From Planococcus circulans (GTDB lineage: Bacteria; Bacillota; Bacilli; Bacillales_A; Planococcaceae), in assembly GCF_020023385.1 (NCBI RefSeq), contig NZ_JAIQCL010000005.1, positions 62,001-126,000 on the forward strand: a DNA stretch of 64,000 bases, in the 5' to 3' direction. The notes beneath the pieces are model-generated. The model was given only the letters and a program-made list of their open reading frames with translations. It had not been told where the DNA came from and made no database searches. This document shows, one piece after another, positions 48,686 through 57,239 of this stretch; position 1 is the stretch's first letter; every line of letters starts with the position of its first letter. Both the position numbers and the translations under genes were made by a program.

Positions 48686-48772
48686 CAGCCATGCGGAGTT
48701 TTTCTGAAGCTGGGAAGGTTTCAGCTGGCATTCCTCATTTCTTCAGAAGGCAATTAAATGGAAGCTGTTTGA

Positions 48773-48802
48773 ATTATATATTAATTCACCGGCTGCTGTC
48801 CA
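48773..48802 (-). promoter_or_regulatory. Candidate promoter of comEA-comEB-comEC
   Basis: On the minus strand, TGGACA (48797-48802), an 18-bp spacer and TATAAT (48773-48778). I did not find a clear ComK box (AAAA-N5-TTTT) pair beside it. Confidence 0.5.
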
Positions 48803-48824
48803 TCCTTTTCGGACAAGCAAAAAA

Positions 48825-48845
48825 CCACCTGCAAAATGCAGATGG
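48825..48845 (-). terminator. Terminator of the yqeH-yqeM gene cluster
   Basis: A CCATCTGCA / TGCAGGTGG hairpin followed by TTTTTTG on the minus strand, just after the yqeM stop. Confidence 0.85.
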
Positions 48846-48859
48846 CTGAATTGCTTTTT

Positions 48860-49582
48860 TTATTTTTTGGCATGAAAGAAAATGCGTTCACTTTCTTCGT
48901 CCGGAGCCTGATCTGAAAAATCGGCGGTGACCGACTCTACAGAAAACCCTGCCGCTTCCAGCCATTTCGTGTACACATCAACGGAAAAGGTGCGCTGCTC
49001 ATGCGTTTCTTCAAAACGCTCAAACAACCCATTCTGGCGGACAAAGAATGTCATATCGTGAATCACGCTATGTTCTGCTTCACCAGGCTCTGTATGCCAG
49101 ATATAAGCGATTTCCTCCGCGTCGTAGACAAACGGGCTGTCCATGTAGACTCCATCCACTTTAAAGATGGAATGCACATCAAAGAAAAAATGGCCGCCCG
49201 GATTCAATGAAGCATAGATTTCCTTGAACGTCTGCTGGACCTGTTGTTCCGTCTGTAGATAATTCAAGGAATCGATCGCAATCGTGACAAGATCAAAGCC
49301 GTCCAGGCCCTCCAGGTTGTCCATGGACAATTGAAGTACCGGAATCGACTGGTTTGCTTCCTGGAAACGTTGATTGGCGACCGTCAGCATGTCTTCCGAC
49401 AAGTCGCTGGCAGTCACGTCATAGCCCATTTCAGCAAAAAGCTGTGACAATGTGCCGGTTCCGCACGCCACATCCAGCAATTTGCCGGACGGAGCATGGG
49501 AAGCGACCCACTCCACATACTTTTCATAAGAAATATCCTCCATCAGTCCATCATAGACTGCGGCAAATTTTCCGTATTTCAT
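48860..49582 (-). CDS. yqeM: Class I SAM-dependent methyltransferase (YqeM family)
   Basis: 240 residues. SAM motif I LLDVACGTGTLSQLFAE near 35-51, motif II DLSEDML, then LVTIAIDSLNYL and a Gly-rich LNPGGHFFFDVHS. The substrate is unknown for the family. The start at 49582 (MKYGKFAAVYDGLM) overlaps the rsfS stop as ATGA; the frame remains open to 49609 without support. Conserved last gene of the yqeG-yqeM block. comER, next in B. subtilis, is absent. Confidence 0.88.
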   Translation of the reverse strand: MKYGKFAAVYDGLMEDISYEKYVEWVASHAPSGKLLDVACGTGTLSQLFAEMGYDVTASDLSEDMLTVANQRFQEANQSIPVLQLSMDNLEGLDGFDLVTIAIDSLNYLQTEQQVQQTFKEIYASLNPGGHFFFDVHSIFKVDGVYMDSPFVYDAEEIAYIWHTEPGEAEHSVIHDMTFFVRQNGLFERFEETHEQRTFSVDVYTKWLEAAGFSVESVTADFSDQAPDEESERIFFHAKK

Positions 49583-49917
49583 ATTTCCATTTGCGGAGCT
49601 TCTCTCCACAGGCGTTCCAAATTATAGTATGAGCGTTCGTCTTTGTGGAAGACATGTGCCACGACATCGCCAAGATCGACAAGGATCCAGCGCGCTGAAT
49701 CGAATCCTTCGATGCTTTTCACTTCATGGCCTTCTTCATGTGCTTTATCCATGATTTCTCTTGCAATCGACTGAACTTGGCGATCGGAATTTCCTGTGCA
49801 GATGACGAAGAAATCAGCCAAAAGCGAAATCCCCTCCATATTCAAGACAACAATGTCTTCCGCTTTTTTATCTTCTGCAGCATTATAAGCTACTTGTAGT
49901 AAAGTTTCTTTAGTCAT
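49579..49917 (-). CDS. rsfS: Ribosomal silencing factor RsfS
   Basis: A 112-residue protein that binds L14 of the large subunit and blocks subunit joining under starvation. Family motifs: AEDIVVLNMEGISLLADFFVI split around the core strands, GNSDRQVQSIAREI near 44-57, and GFDSARWILVDLGDVVAHVF near 70-90. The start at 49917 overlaps the yqeK stop (ATGA), and its own stop overlaps yqeM. These junctions point to strict translational coupling. Confidence 0.94.
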   Translation of the reverse strand: MTKETLLQVAYNAAEDKKAEDIVVLNMEGISLLADFFVICTGNSDRQVQSIAREIMDKAHEEGHEVKSIEGFDSARWILVDLGDVVAHVFHKDERSYYNLERLWREAPQMEI

Positions 49918-50489
49918 TCTTTCACTTTCCCTTTCTGTTGCACGAAGTAGTTGTAGCACTTCAGTGAATCCGGAAATACCGGTTGATTTTTCGATACTAA
50001 AAATTCGATGGAATGTTTGACCGAGGCTTCCATCATAACATCCAATCCCTGTTCTTTTAATTGTCGCAATTCTTCAACACCTGAAAATTTGCGGTTCGGT
50101 TCGATCAGATCGGCAATATAGACGACTTTTTCCAAATCAGACATCTCCGCGCGTCCGGTTGTATGGTAACGGATAGCATTCAGAACATCTTCATCTTCCA
50201 CGCCAAATTCAGTTTTCGCCATATACGCGCCCACAGGTGCATGCCAAAGTTCCGCATGATAATCGAGCAATAGGGGATCCAGCTTCTCAGAGACGATAAT
50301 GGACTTCATCCACTCCCGATCTGAAAATTTTGCTGCGTCATGCAAAATCGCGGCAGTTTCCGCCTTAGACTCGGATACATCAAATTCCTTGGCGAGTTCT
50401 CTTGCTGTTTTCACCACGCCCAGCACATGCGTAAAGCGTTTTTCAGGCAGCCGTTCCTTAACTTTCTGCAGCATTTCGCTGGAATCCAT
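49914..50489 (-). CDS. yqeK: HD-domain nucleotidase YqeK (symmetrical Ap4A hydrolase type)
   Basis: A 191-residue HD hydrolase: H22 region FTHVLGVVKTA, AAILHDAAKF (HD pair near 49-51), HAPVGA near 82 and YIADLIEPNR near 124, matching the metal-ligand order of YqeK. Homologues cleave Ap4A symmetrically to two ADP. It overlaps nadD by 32 bp and rsfS by 4 bp. RBS AGGAGGG. As in B. subtilis, nadD-yqeK-rsfS are adjacent. Confidence 0.92.
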   Translation of the reverse strand: MDSSEMLQKVKERLPEKRFTHVLGVVKTARELAKEFDVSESKAETAAILHDAAKFSDREWMKSIIVSEKLDPLLLDYHAELWHAPVGAYMAKTEFGVEDEDVLNAIRYHTTGRAEMSDLEKVVYIADLIEPNRKFSGVEELRQLKEQGLDVMMEASVKHSIEFLVSKNQPVFPDSLKCYNYFVQQKGKVKE

Positions 50490-51045
50490 ATAAGCCCTCC
50501 TCTCGGATAAACGCTTCTACTTTATCAGGCACCAAAAAAGTGAGGGGTCCGCCTTTAGCGGCACGCTCTCTCAACATCGTGGATGACAGCAGTAATTCGG
50601 GTGAATCAATCATCATGACAGGATAAGGTGTTTCTATATTATAACCCGGACGCTTGACTCCGATAAAGCGAATCAACTTCACCAATTCGTCGATGCGATA
50701 CCAGGAAGGCAAACCTTCCACCATATCGCCTCCGATGATGAAGTAGAACTCCTTATCAGGTTCTTTTTCAGTCAGCCGCGTCAGTGTGTCAAACGAATAG
50801 GAAACCCCGCCGCTGTCGATTTCAAAAGCTTCCAGCCGGAATTGCGGACGGCCTGAAATGGCCAGTCCCGTCATCTCCAAACGCTGGTGCGCACTGGCTC
50901 CCGCCACATCCTTGTGTGGTGCAATATAGTTGGGCATGAAGCGCACTTCGTCCAATCCGGCTGAATGATACGCTTCATTGGCCATAATCAGATGGCCGAG
51001 ATGAGGTGGATTGAACGTTCCGCCCAGAATCCCGACTTTTTTCAT
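50458..51045 (-). CDS. nadD: Nicotinate-nucleotide adenylyltransferase
   Basis: A 195-residue nucleotidyltransferase forming deamido-NAD from NaMN and ATP. Signature GGTFNPPHLGH (8-18), IIGGDMVEGLPSWY near 103-116 and the ATP-binding SSTMLRER near 153-160. It overlaps yhbY upstream (ATGA) and yqeK downstream. Unusual only for the fairly long 32-bp overlap with yqeK. Confidence 0.96.
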   Translation of the reverse strand: MKKVGILGGTFNPPHLGHLIMANEAYHSAGLDEVRFMPNYIAPHKDVAGASAHQRLEMTGLAISGRPQFRLEAFEIDSGGVSYSFDTLTRLTEKEPDKEFYFIIGGDMVEGLPSWYRIDELVKLIRFIGVKRPGYNIETPYPVMMIDSPELLLSSTMLRERAAKGGPLTFLVPDKVEAFIREEGLYGFQRNAAES

Positions 51046-51341
51046 CTTTTAACCGGCAGCTCGATCTTTTTGTTGTTGACCGATTGTTTATAAAGAATCA
51101 CTGTGTGGCCGATCAATTGAACCAATTGTGATTTTGTGCCTTTGGCAAGAGCTTTCGCCACTTCATCTTTGCCATCTTCATTGTTTTGAAGAATGCTGAT
51201 TTTCACCAATTCACGCTTTTCCAATGCTTCTTTGATTTGAACGAGCATGGCTTCGTTGACTCCGCCTTTGCCTACCTGGAAAATCGGATCAAGATGATGT
51301 GCTTCGCTTCTCAAAAAGCTTTTTTGTTTAGTTGTTAACAT
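51042..51341 (-). CDS. yhbY: YhbY family RNA-binding protein (YqeI)
   Basis: A 99-residue CRM-domain protein that associates with pre-50S particles. Family features: the basic LTTKQKSFLRSEAHHL start, QVGKGGVNEAML (a GxxG-type loop, near 22-33) and LVQLIGHTVILYKQS near 73-87. It overlaps aroE by 14 bp and nadD by 4 bp. A likely role in ribosome assembly is inferred from the family and from the neighbouring yqeH and rsfS. Confidence 0.93.
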   Translation of the reverse strand: MLTTKQKSFLRSEAHHLDPIFQVGKGGVNEAMLVQIKEALEKRELVKISILQNNEDGKDEVAKALAKGTKSQLVQLIGHTVILYKQSVNNKKIELPVKR

Positions 51342-52155
51342 AAGTGCCTCCTAGTTTTTCTGTGATCAATTTGATCATTTTTTCAGTATCCGGCTGTACG
51401 CCTGTCCACTTTTCGAATGCAATTGCACCCTGATAGACAAACATGCCGACACCATTCAATATAACGCAATTTTTTTCTTCGGCTTTCTTTAAAAAAGGTG
51501 TCTCTAGTGGAACATAGATGATATCCGCCACCAAAGTTCCCGCCTTGACCTGCTCCAGGGAAATCGGCAAAGCTTCGCCCGTCGCCAAACCGACAGATGT
51601 CGTTTGGATCAGAATCGCAAATTCCGCCAATTGTTCCTCGGATTCCTTAAGCGTTATAGCGGAACCGCCAGTTTCAGCAGCCAGCTCCTCCGCCCGGCGG
51701 AAAGTCCGATTGGTGATCGTGACGTCACTGAACCCGGCGCGCTTCAACGCGAAAGCGATGCCTCTTGCTGCACCACCCGCTCCAATCAGCAAGACTTTAG
51801 ATGCTTTATCGACAGGATGAACAAGCATGGATTGGACAAAGCCATCACCATCCGTATTGGAACCGACATACTGTTTCCCATCGAAATTCACCGTATTCAC
51901 GGCATTCATCTGCATGGCATTTTCTTCCAGTTTGCCCAGAAACGGAACAATCGACTGTTTATGCGGAAGCGTGATATTAAAACCGCTGACTCCCAGCGTT
52001 TTCATGGCTTCGAATGATTTTTCCAGCTGTGACGGTTCCACATGAACCGGAATATAGGCTGCATCAATGCCATGTTCACTAAACCATGTATCGTGCATGA
52101 ATGGGGATAAGGAATGGGAGATCGGATCACCGATCACCGCGTACCATTTCTTCAT
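51328..52155 (-). CDS. aroE: Shikimate dehydrogenase (NADP+)
   Basis: A 275-residue enzyme reducing 3-dehydroshikimate in aromatic amino-acid synthesis. Substrate residues lie in DPISHSLSPFMHD (10-22) and in the FNITLPHKQS segment (catalytic Lys near 67). The NADP fold is LLIGAGGAARGIAFAL near 122-137, with TNRTFRRAEEL binding the phosphate. AGGAGG-type RBS. The yqeG-yqeH-aroE-yhbY-nadD-yqeK-rsfS-yqeM order is conserved in Bacillales. Confidence 0.96.
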   Translation of the reverse strand: MKKWYAVIGDPISHSLSPFMHDTWFSEHGIDAAYIPVHVEPSQLEKSFEAMKTLGVSGFNITLPHKQSIVPFLGKLEENAMQMNAVNTVNFDGKQYVGSNTDGDGFVQSMLVHPVDKASKVLLIGAGGAARGIAFALKRAGFSDVTITNRTFRRAEELAAETGGSAITLKESEEQLAEFAILIQTTSVGLATGEALPISLEQVKAGTLVADIIYVPLETPFLKKAEEKNCVILNGVGMFVYQGAIAFEKWTGVQPDTEKMIKLITEKLGGTYVNN

Positions 52156-52166
52156 CTAAAAACCTC

Positions 52167-53270
52167 CTAGATCAACGATGGGCGCAATAGAACTTCTACA
52201 CCTTTAGGTGCATGGGCAGCAATGACAGCATTGCCGTGTTGAATGGTAATCCAGCCAAGCCCCGAAAAGACGATATCGGTCTTCGCTTCCTTGACGCTGA
52301 ACTCATGGCGCACCAATTCCGGAAAATCATCTTTGTATTCGGCCGATGGCGGTGCCAGCATATCACCCAAATGCTGTTCATATAAAGCATCTGCGTTTTC
52401 CAGTTTGGTACGGTGAATCGGCAGGTCATTTGCGATATGGACAGTGAAAGACGAGCGTTCACCTTGGATAAAGTCGAAACGAGCTAATCCGCCAACAAAT
52501 AACGTCTGTTCCGCATTCAATTGGAAGACGCGCGGCTTGATCTCTTTTTTAGGCATGATCTGCTTAAGATCTGCCGTTTGGAGATGGTGCGCCAATTGAT
52601 GATGGTTGATGATGCCTGGCGTATCGAATAATGAACGTTTGTCATCCAATGGGATTTCGATCATATCCAACGTGGTTCCCGGGAAATGGGAAGTTGTAAT
52701 GACATCAGCTTGTCCTGTAGCCTGTTTGATGACGCGATTGATGAACGTCGATTTCCCCACATTCGTACAGCCGACCACATAGACATCTTTGCCTTTGCGG
52801 TATTTTTCGATGGCTTCCATCGCTTCCGGAACTCCAGTCCCTCTATGGGCACTGACAGTCAACACATCGATTGGCTGCAAGCCCAGCTTGCGGGCCTCCT
52901 GTTTCATCCAATGGATCAGTTTATGCTGTTTGACTGATTTCGGCAGCAAGTCCGCTTTATTAGCAATCAACAAGATATCGTTATTTCCGACAAAGCGGTG
53001 AAGGCCCGGAAGCCAGCTGCCATTAAAGTCGAAAATGTCGACAATCTTCACAATTAGGCCATCGCGTTCCCCTAAGCCGTTTAAAATACGCAGAAAATCA
53101 TCATCCGTCAAAGAAACCGGTTGAAGTTCATTGTAATTCTTCAGGCGGAAACAACGCTGGCAAATAATTTCTTCTTTTTCCAATGAAGAGGGCGGAGCAT
53201 ATCCTACCTCTTCCTTGTTTTCTGTTTGAATCTGTACACCGCATCCGATGCAAGTTGGCATTTCACTCAA
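52167..53270 (-). CDS. yqeH: Ribosome biogenesis GTPase YqeH
   Basis: A 367-residue circularly permuted GTPase needed for 30S assembly. An N-terminal treble-clef zinc site (C7, C10, C37, C40) is followed by G4 NKAD (104-107), G5-like SAHRGTG, G1 GCTNVGKST (167-175) and G3 DTPG (216-219), the diagnostic permuted order, then a C-terminal RNA-binding domain. I start at a TTG (53270) seven bases after GGGAGG; it overlaps the yqeG stop. An ATG three codons later is too far from the RBS. Confidence 0.94.
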   Translation of the reverse strand: MSEMPTCIGCGVQIQTENKEEVGYAPPSSLEKEEIICQRCFRLKNYNELQPVSLTDDDFLRILNGLGERDGLIVKIVDIFDFNGSWLPGLHRFVGNNDILLIANKADLLPKSVKQHKLIHWMKQEARKLGLQPIDVLTVSAHRGTGVPEAMEAIEKYRKGKDVYVVGCTNVGKSTFINRVIKQATGQADVITTSHFPGTTLDMIEIPLDDKRSLFDTPGIINHHQLAHHLQTADLKQIMPKKEIKPRVFQLNAEQTLFVGGLARFDFIQGERSSFTVHIANDLPIHRTKLENADALYEQHLGDMLAPPSAEYKDDFPELVRHEFSVKEAKTDIVFSGLGWITIQHGNAVIAAHAPKGVEVLLRPSLI

Positions 53271-53788
53271 TTTTCTTCCTCCCACATCAATTGTCCTTTA
53301 TCTTTCAATCTCTTCATGATTCTGCGTTCGACTCTCCGGTTGAAACGCGTAAAAAAGCCATCGGACTGAGCCACTGGCAATACCAAGATCGTATGCATCT
53401 TATTCAAGTTGCCGCCGAAAATATCCGTCAGCATCTGATCTCCGATCACCACCACCTGGTCGCGCTTCGCTTCCATGATCCGGAGCGCTTTGCGGAAGGC
53501 GCGGCCCATCGGTTTGCGTGCCTGGTAAATAAACGGAATCCCTAAAGGATCCGCAAATGACTTGACGCGCAATTCCTTGTTGTTGGAAACGATGACTACC
53601 TGGATGCCGGCGTCCTTCATCGATTTCAGCCACTCGATCAATTTCGGTGTCGCATCCGGTCGATCCCATTCCACAAGCGTATTATCCAAATCCGTAATGA
53701 TGCCTTTAATATTCTTTTCAATCAATGTTTCCGGCTTGATGTCAAATACGTCTTTCACGTATTGGCTTGGTACAAAATTCTGATACAC
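53267..53788 (-). CDS. yqeG: YqeG family HAD-IIIA phosphatase
   Basis: A 173-residue HAD hydrolase. Motif I is ITDLDNTLVEWD (near 31-42), motif II VIVSNNKE near 65, and motif III spans ARKPMGRAF and VIGDQMLTDIFGG near 103-127. Related to mitochondrial/cyanobacterial phosphatidylglycerophosphate phosphatases (PTPMT-unrelated Gep4 type), so a lipid substrate is possible. It lies 38 bp downstream of psd, which fits, but this is inference. Starts at a GTG (53788) with AGGAG upstream. Confidence 0.88.
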   Translation of the reverse strand: MYQNFVPSQYVKDVFDIKPETLIEKNIKGIITDLDNTLVEWDRPDATPKLIEWLKSMKDAGIQVVIVSNNKELRVKSFADPLGIPFIYQARKPMGRAFRKALRIMEAKRDQVVVIGDQMLTDIFGGNLNKMHTILVLPVAQSDGFFTRFNRRVERRIMKRLKDKGQLMWEEEN

Positions 53789-53826
53789 TGCAACCCACTC
53801 CTGTTTTCCGAACTTAATGCTATTGA

Positions 53827-54600
53827 TTATACCATAATTCCTAGCGCTTCTCCCACCTTGATCCGTTGTCCATCCGACATATCTTCGACAAATTTGATGG
53901 AATTCTCCTCAAAGAACAGCACAACTGTGGATCCGAAACTGAAATAGCCCACTTCACTGCCTTTTTGCCATTCACTGCCGGTTTCCGTCAGCTTGATGGA
54001 ATTGACGAACATGGCGCCGACTTTGACAACCAGCATCCTGCCGAACGCCGTTTCCAGCTCGGTGATCATGCGGTAGTTGCCGCTGATCGGCGTTTTGCCG
54101 TAGTGCAACCCAGCTGCGTTGACTGGGTATGATTTTTTTCCGAGTACGTATTGCTTCTCTACTTTGCCATCAGCCGGACTATGGATCCGGTGATAATCGG
54201 CAGGCGATAAATACAGCACTGCATATTTTCCGTTCTGATAGCGGTCAGCCAAGGCGTTATCCCCGAGGAGATCAGCCAAAGAATACTGCTGGCCTTTCAC
54301 CAGGAACGTGATGCCTACCTGCATATCTCCGGCAATTTCTATTTTGCCATCGACTGGAGAAACCACAGGGGCACTGGCGATCGGACGGCTCGATGCCGTC
54401 AGTTTACGGACAAAGAAATCATGGAGTGTCGGAAAGGAATCCACAGGCTCTTCGACATCATCCACTAAGATCTGATAGGCTTTGATATAGCCAGGAATAA
54501 ACCTTCGGCTGTTTTTGGATTGAGAGAATTGGCGGATCAGATTGGAAGTAAAAGCTCCGTTTGTAAGTTCAATTGAACGCTGGTATAGATATTTTTTCAT
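53827..54600 (-). CDS. psd: Phosphatidylserine decarboxylase
   Basis: A 257-residue proenzyme converting phosphatidylserine to phosphatidylethanolamine at the membrane. The self-cleavage/pyruvoyl site is FGST (222-225), with S224 becoming the pyruvoyl group. The conserved SPVDGKI (81-87, Asp of the triad) and YHRIHSPADG (136-145) are present. Start at 54600 with GGAGG; the frame is open to 54648. It is divergent from pssA, which makes its substrate. Together they give a complete PE branch beside the yqe block, whereas in B. subtilis both lie elsewhere. Confidence 0.95.
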   Translation of the reverse strand: MKKYLYQRSIELTNGAFTSNLIRQFSQSKNSRRFIPGYIKAYQILVDDVEEPVDSFPTLHDFFVRKLTASSRPIASAPVVSPVDGKIEIAGDMQVGITFLVKGQQYSLADLLGDNALADRYQNGKYAVLYLSPADYHRIHSPADGKVEKQYVLGKKSYPVNAAGLHYGKTPISGNYRMITELETAFGRMLVVKVGAMFVNSIKLTETGSEWQKGSEVGYFSFGSTVVLFFEENSIKFVEDMSDGQRIKVGEALGIMV

Positions 54601-54650
54601 AGAGATGCCTCCGTTGCTAAAATAGTCTACCATTTTTTTACCTTTCACAG

Positions 54651-54656
54651 TATAAT
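54651..54656 (+). promoter_or_regulatory. -10 box of the pssA promoter
   Basis: TATAAT in the psd-pssA divergent region, 40 bp upstream of the proposed pssA start. The -35 is weak. Confidence 0.5.
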
Positions 54657-54695
54657 AGAGTGAACAAGTTTACAAAAAAGAAGGAGTGTTTTCCA

Positions 54696-55235
54696 TTGTT
54701 AATTACAGAAAGAATGGATCACACCATAAAAAAGCTGAGGTCACAGACCGCTAACACCATCACAATCGGCAATATGCTGTTTGGCGGTGCCTCACTTATG
54801 GCCACTTTAAATGGATCTTATAGCTATAGCGTGCTATTTATATTTATTGCGGCTTTTTTGGACCGCTTTGACGGTATGGTGGCAAGAAAGTTCAATCAGG
54901 AATCTGAACTCGGTAAGCAGCTCGATTCGATGAGCGACATATTATCCTTTGGTGTTGCCCCTGCAATTTTAATGTACCAGCTTGTCTTGTCGGACTTCGG
55001 TTTTATCGGAATGGTTTTTACAGTCATCTATATTTCTTGTGGTGGTTTTCGTTTGGCGCGTTTCAATATTTCGGATGCCACCGGTTATTTCACCGGTTTG
55101 CCGATTACAGCGGCCGGTACGGTCATTACATTATCCTATTTTGGTCTGACGATGGTTTCGCCAGTCGCCTATATGTTCCTGTTCATCCTTTGTTCTTTAT
55201 TGATGGTCAGTACCTTCTCTTTAAGAAAAGTGTAA
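54696..55235 (+). CDS. pssA: CDP-diacylglycerol--serine O-phosphatidyltransferase
   Basis: A 179-residue membrane enzyme of the CDP-alcohol phosphatidyltransferase family. The signature DGxxARxxxxxxxxGxxxDxxxD is complete: D59, G60, A63, R64, G73, D77, D81. Five or six TM segments are predicted. I start at a TTG (54696), nine bases after AAGGAG; an in-frame GTG at 54660 coincides with the predicted transcript start, and the ATG at 54714 is far from the RBS. It supplies PS to the divergently encoded Psd. A strong terminator follows. Confidence 0.93.
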   Translation: MLITERMDHTIKKLRSQTANTITIGNMLFGGASLMATLNGSYSYSVLFIFIAAFLDRFDGMVARKFNQESELGKQLDSMSDILSFGVAPAILMYQLVLSDFGFIGMVFTVIYISCGGFRLARFNISDATGYFTGLPITAAGTVITLSYFGLTMVSPVAYMFLFILCSLLMVSTFSLRKV

Positions 55236-55274
55236 AAAAGCTGAGTGACGTTGAGAAAACGTCCTCAGCTTTTT
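55235..55274 (+). terminator. Terminator of pssA
   Basis: AAAAAGCTGAG / CTCAGCTTTTT stem with an inner GACGTT/AACGTC hairpin. It overlaps the last base of the stop codon. Confidence 0.9.
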
Positions 55275-55299
55275 ATTTTGGGCAATTCCATAGTTCAAG

Positions 55300-56004
55300 T
55301 TAGATGCGCGCTGCCAACCGGCTGATTACATTGAAGACGATTTCCGTTGAATGCTTGGCTGCCACAGGCAAAAATTCATCAAATGATACAGAAGATTCTT
55401 TTCCGGCGATATCAGACAGTGCCCGAATGACTACGAATGCCACGTCGAACTGATAGCAGACCTGCGCAACCGCAGCCGCTTCCATTTCAGCTGCTTTCAT
55501 CGTTGGAAAATATTCACGGACTTTTGCCACACGTTCGGGATCATTCATAAAGGAATCGCCTGTCGCAATCAAGCCGACTGCGTAATCATGCTGCCCCATT
55601 TCCTTGACTGCCTTGATTGCCAGTTCAATCAATTCTTCGTTGGAAGTGAATGCTGCCGGCATTTGAGGCACCTGCCCCATTTCATAGCCGAAGACTGTAA
55701 CATCCACATCGTGGTGACGGACTTCGTCAGAGATGACTACCGCGCCAACTTCGAGTTCTTCATCAAAGCCGCCTGCCGAACCGATATTGATGACAATATC
55801 CGGCTGGTACTGCTGTAAAAGGATTGTTGTTGACATGGCGGCATTGACCTTGCCGATGCCGCTTTTCAGCAAGACGATTTCCTGCCCTTCGTATGTACCC
55901 AAAGTAAATTCACATTTGGCAATTTCTTCTGTCCGGGAATCTTCCAGACCGCTTCTCAATAGTTGAACTTCTTCTTCCATCGCACCAATTACACCGATTT
56001 TCAT
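55300..56004 (-). CDS. mtnN: 5'-methylthioadenosine/S-adenosylhomocysteine nucleosidase
   Basis: A 234-residue nucleosidase recycling MTA and SAH in the methyl/methionine cycle; it also generates S-ribosylhomocysteine. Motifs: IGAMEEEV (6-13), the SGIGKVNAA region near 50-58, [11 protein letters not shown] near 72-82, the [10 protein letters not shown] substrate site near 170-179 and [10 protein letters not shown] near 193-202 with the catalytic Asp. Start at 56004 (MKIGVIGAM), after GGGGAAT. In B. subtilis yrrT, mccA and mccB follow in this order; none is present here. Confidence 0.95.
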   Translation of the reverse strand: MKIGVIGAMEEEVQLLRSGLEDSRTEEIAKCEFTLGTYEGQEIVLLKSGIGKVNAAMSTTILLQQYQPDIVINIGSAGGFDEELEVGAVVISDEVRHHDVDVTVFGYEMGQVPQMPAAFTSNEELIELAIKAVKEMGQHDYAVGLIATGDSFMNDPERVAKVREYFPTMKAAEMEAAAVAQVCYQFDVAFVVIRALSDIAGKESSVSFDEFLPVAAKHSTEIVFNVISRLAARI

Positions 56005-56366
56005 TTTGCTATTCCCCATTCCAGCGTCAATTTATCTTTCCTGTTTCAATACCCTTTTATATATAAGTTGTACAAAGAATCTTCGCCTGCTGATATTCCG
56101 CAAATCTATTATGGATACAGTGGTAACACAGAGGCTCGCTTCAAATTCACTACATCTCTTAGCGCCGGCGCGCCCAAGGGCTAGGCAAGAAAATAAACCA
56201 AAGGAAGTTTAGGTTATTTTCTTTGCTTCGAAGCTAGCGGAGCGATGCAGAAGCAGAGGTTTTACAACTCTTACTTTAGGAACCCTACTCAAAGCGTCCG
56301 AAGCGTTGTGTAAAAGACGGTTTCTTTAGTTCAACTTATATTATACCAAAGAAAAAGACGCCTTTA
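56005..56366. other. Intergenic region between yrrS and mtnN
   Basis: About 360 bp without a gene. It holds a GC-rich GCGCCGGCGCGCC stretch (56162-56174), a hairpin AAGAAAATA/TATTTTCTT (56187-56223), several GCTTCG/CGAAGC motifs (56225-56320), and the yrrS terminator at its end. It resembles a degenerate repeat element; I cannot name it. Confidence 0.6.
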
Positions 56367-56380
56367 TCAATAGGCGCCTT
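56355..56380 (-). terminator. Terminator of yrrS
   Basis: AAGGCGCC / GGCGTCTT hairpin with a 10-nt loop followed by TTTCTTT on the minus strand. It overlaps the yrrS stop. Confidence 0.7.
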
Positions 56381-57107
56381 CCAATGTTTTCAGCACGTCC
56401 ATTTTCACTGGTTTCCAGCCTTCGCCGTCTACCCATTCCATATGGACACGATATTTTTCAGATTCGTCTTTGGACTGAACAGTCGCAATCGACTTCTGAG
56501 GACCGCCGCCGTTTTTAATCATCATGACATACATATTGTTGGCATCAAGGCCAGTCGCATAAGCTACCGCATTGACTTTTTCGTTCCAATCCACAGAATC
56601 CTTCTGGTACACAGAGACATGATCACCTTTTTGCTTAGTGCCTACCGGCTCCCAGCTCGTATTGATGACTGTTTCTTCCACTATCGGGTCACTGGAATCT
56701 TCTCGTGTGATGGTTCCGCCTTTTGTGACAGATCCTTCTTCTTCTTTGGCTTTTTCTTCTTTAGCTTTTTCTTCTTCAGCTTTTTTAGCTTCAGCTTCTT
56801 CTTTAGCTTTTTCTTCTTCAGCCTTTTTAGCTGCTTCTTTTTCTTCTTCAGAGGCTTCAGCATCTTCATCGGTGCCTGCGCTTCCTTCTTCACTGTCTCC
56901 AGTGCCACTCGTTTGGTCTTCGGTTTCAGGTGAAATCGTCACCGCTTCAAGATCTTGAGCCTGATCGTCCCCTCCACTAAACAGCATGGAAACCCCGATA
57001 ATGAGAATCAATGCAAATACCAAGCCGATCATTATATTCAAAATGGAATTTGACCGGTTTTTCTTTTTCTTCAAACGAGAGGGATAAGGTTTTTCTTCGT
57101 TAGTCAT
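56367..57107 (-). CDS. yrrS: YrrS family protein (DUF1510)
   Basis: 246 residues. A basic cytosolic N-terminus (RLKKKKNRSNS) precedes one TM helix (about 24-44) and a very long Glu/Lys/Ala-rich linker with KAEEEKAKEE-type repeats (about 60-128). A conserved C-terminal DUF1510 domain (about 150-246: TSWEPVGTKQKGDHVS, VNAVAYATGL, HMEWVDGEGWKPVKMD) follows. In B. subtilis yrrS is next to pbpI; no penicillin-binding protein gene is here. Extracytoplasmic role unknown. Repeat number in the low-complexity linker may vary between strains. Confidence 0.88.
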   Translation of the reverse strand: MTNEEKPYPSRLKKKKNRSNSILNIMIGLVFALILIIGVSMLFSGGDDQAQDLEAVTISPETEDQTSGTGDSEEGSAGTDEDAEASEEEKEAAKKAEEEKAKEEAEAKKAEEEKAKEEKAKEEEGSVTKGGTITREDSSDPIVEETVINTSWEPVGTKQKGDHVSVYQKDSVDWNEKVNAVAYATGLDANNMYVMMIKNGGGPQKSIATVQSKDESEKYRVHMEWVDGEGWKPVKMDVLKTLEGAY

Positions 57108-57203
57108 TGGATGTCCCCCTTTCTTAATAGTTTACCATAAATCCAGTATGACAAATTTGACGTTTCAGCGATAATTTCGTTTCAGTAAAAGTCAAAATAA
57201 TGA

Positions 57204-57237
57204 GAAACGGCCATCCCTTTTACAGAACGGCCGTCTC
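57204..57237 (-). terminator. Terminator of greA
   Basis: GAGACGGCC / GGCCGTTTC hairpin three bases after the greA stop, then TCATTATTTT on the minus strand. Confidence 0.75.
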
Positions 57238-57239
57238 CA

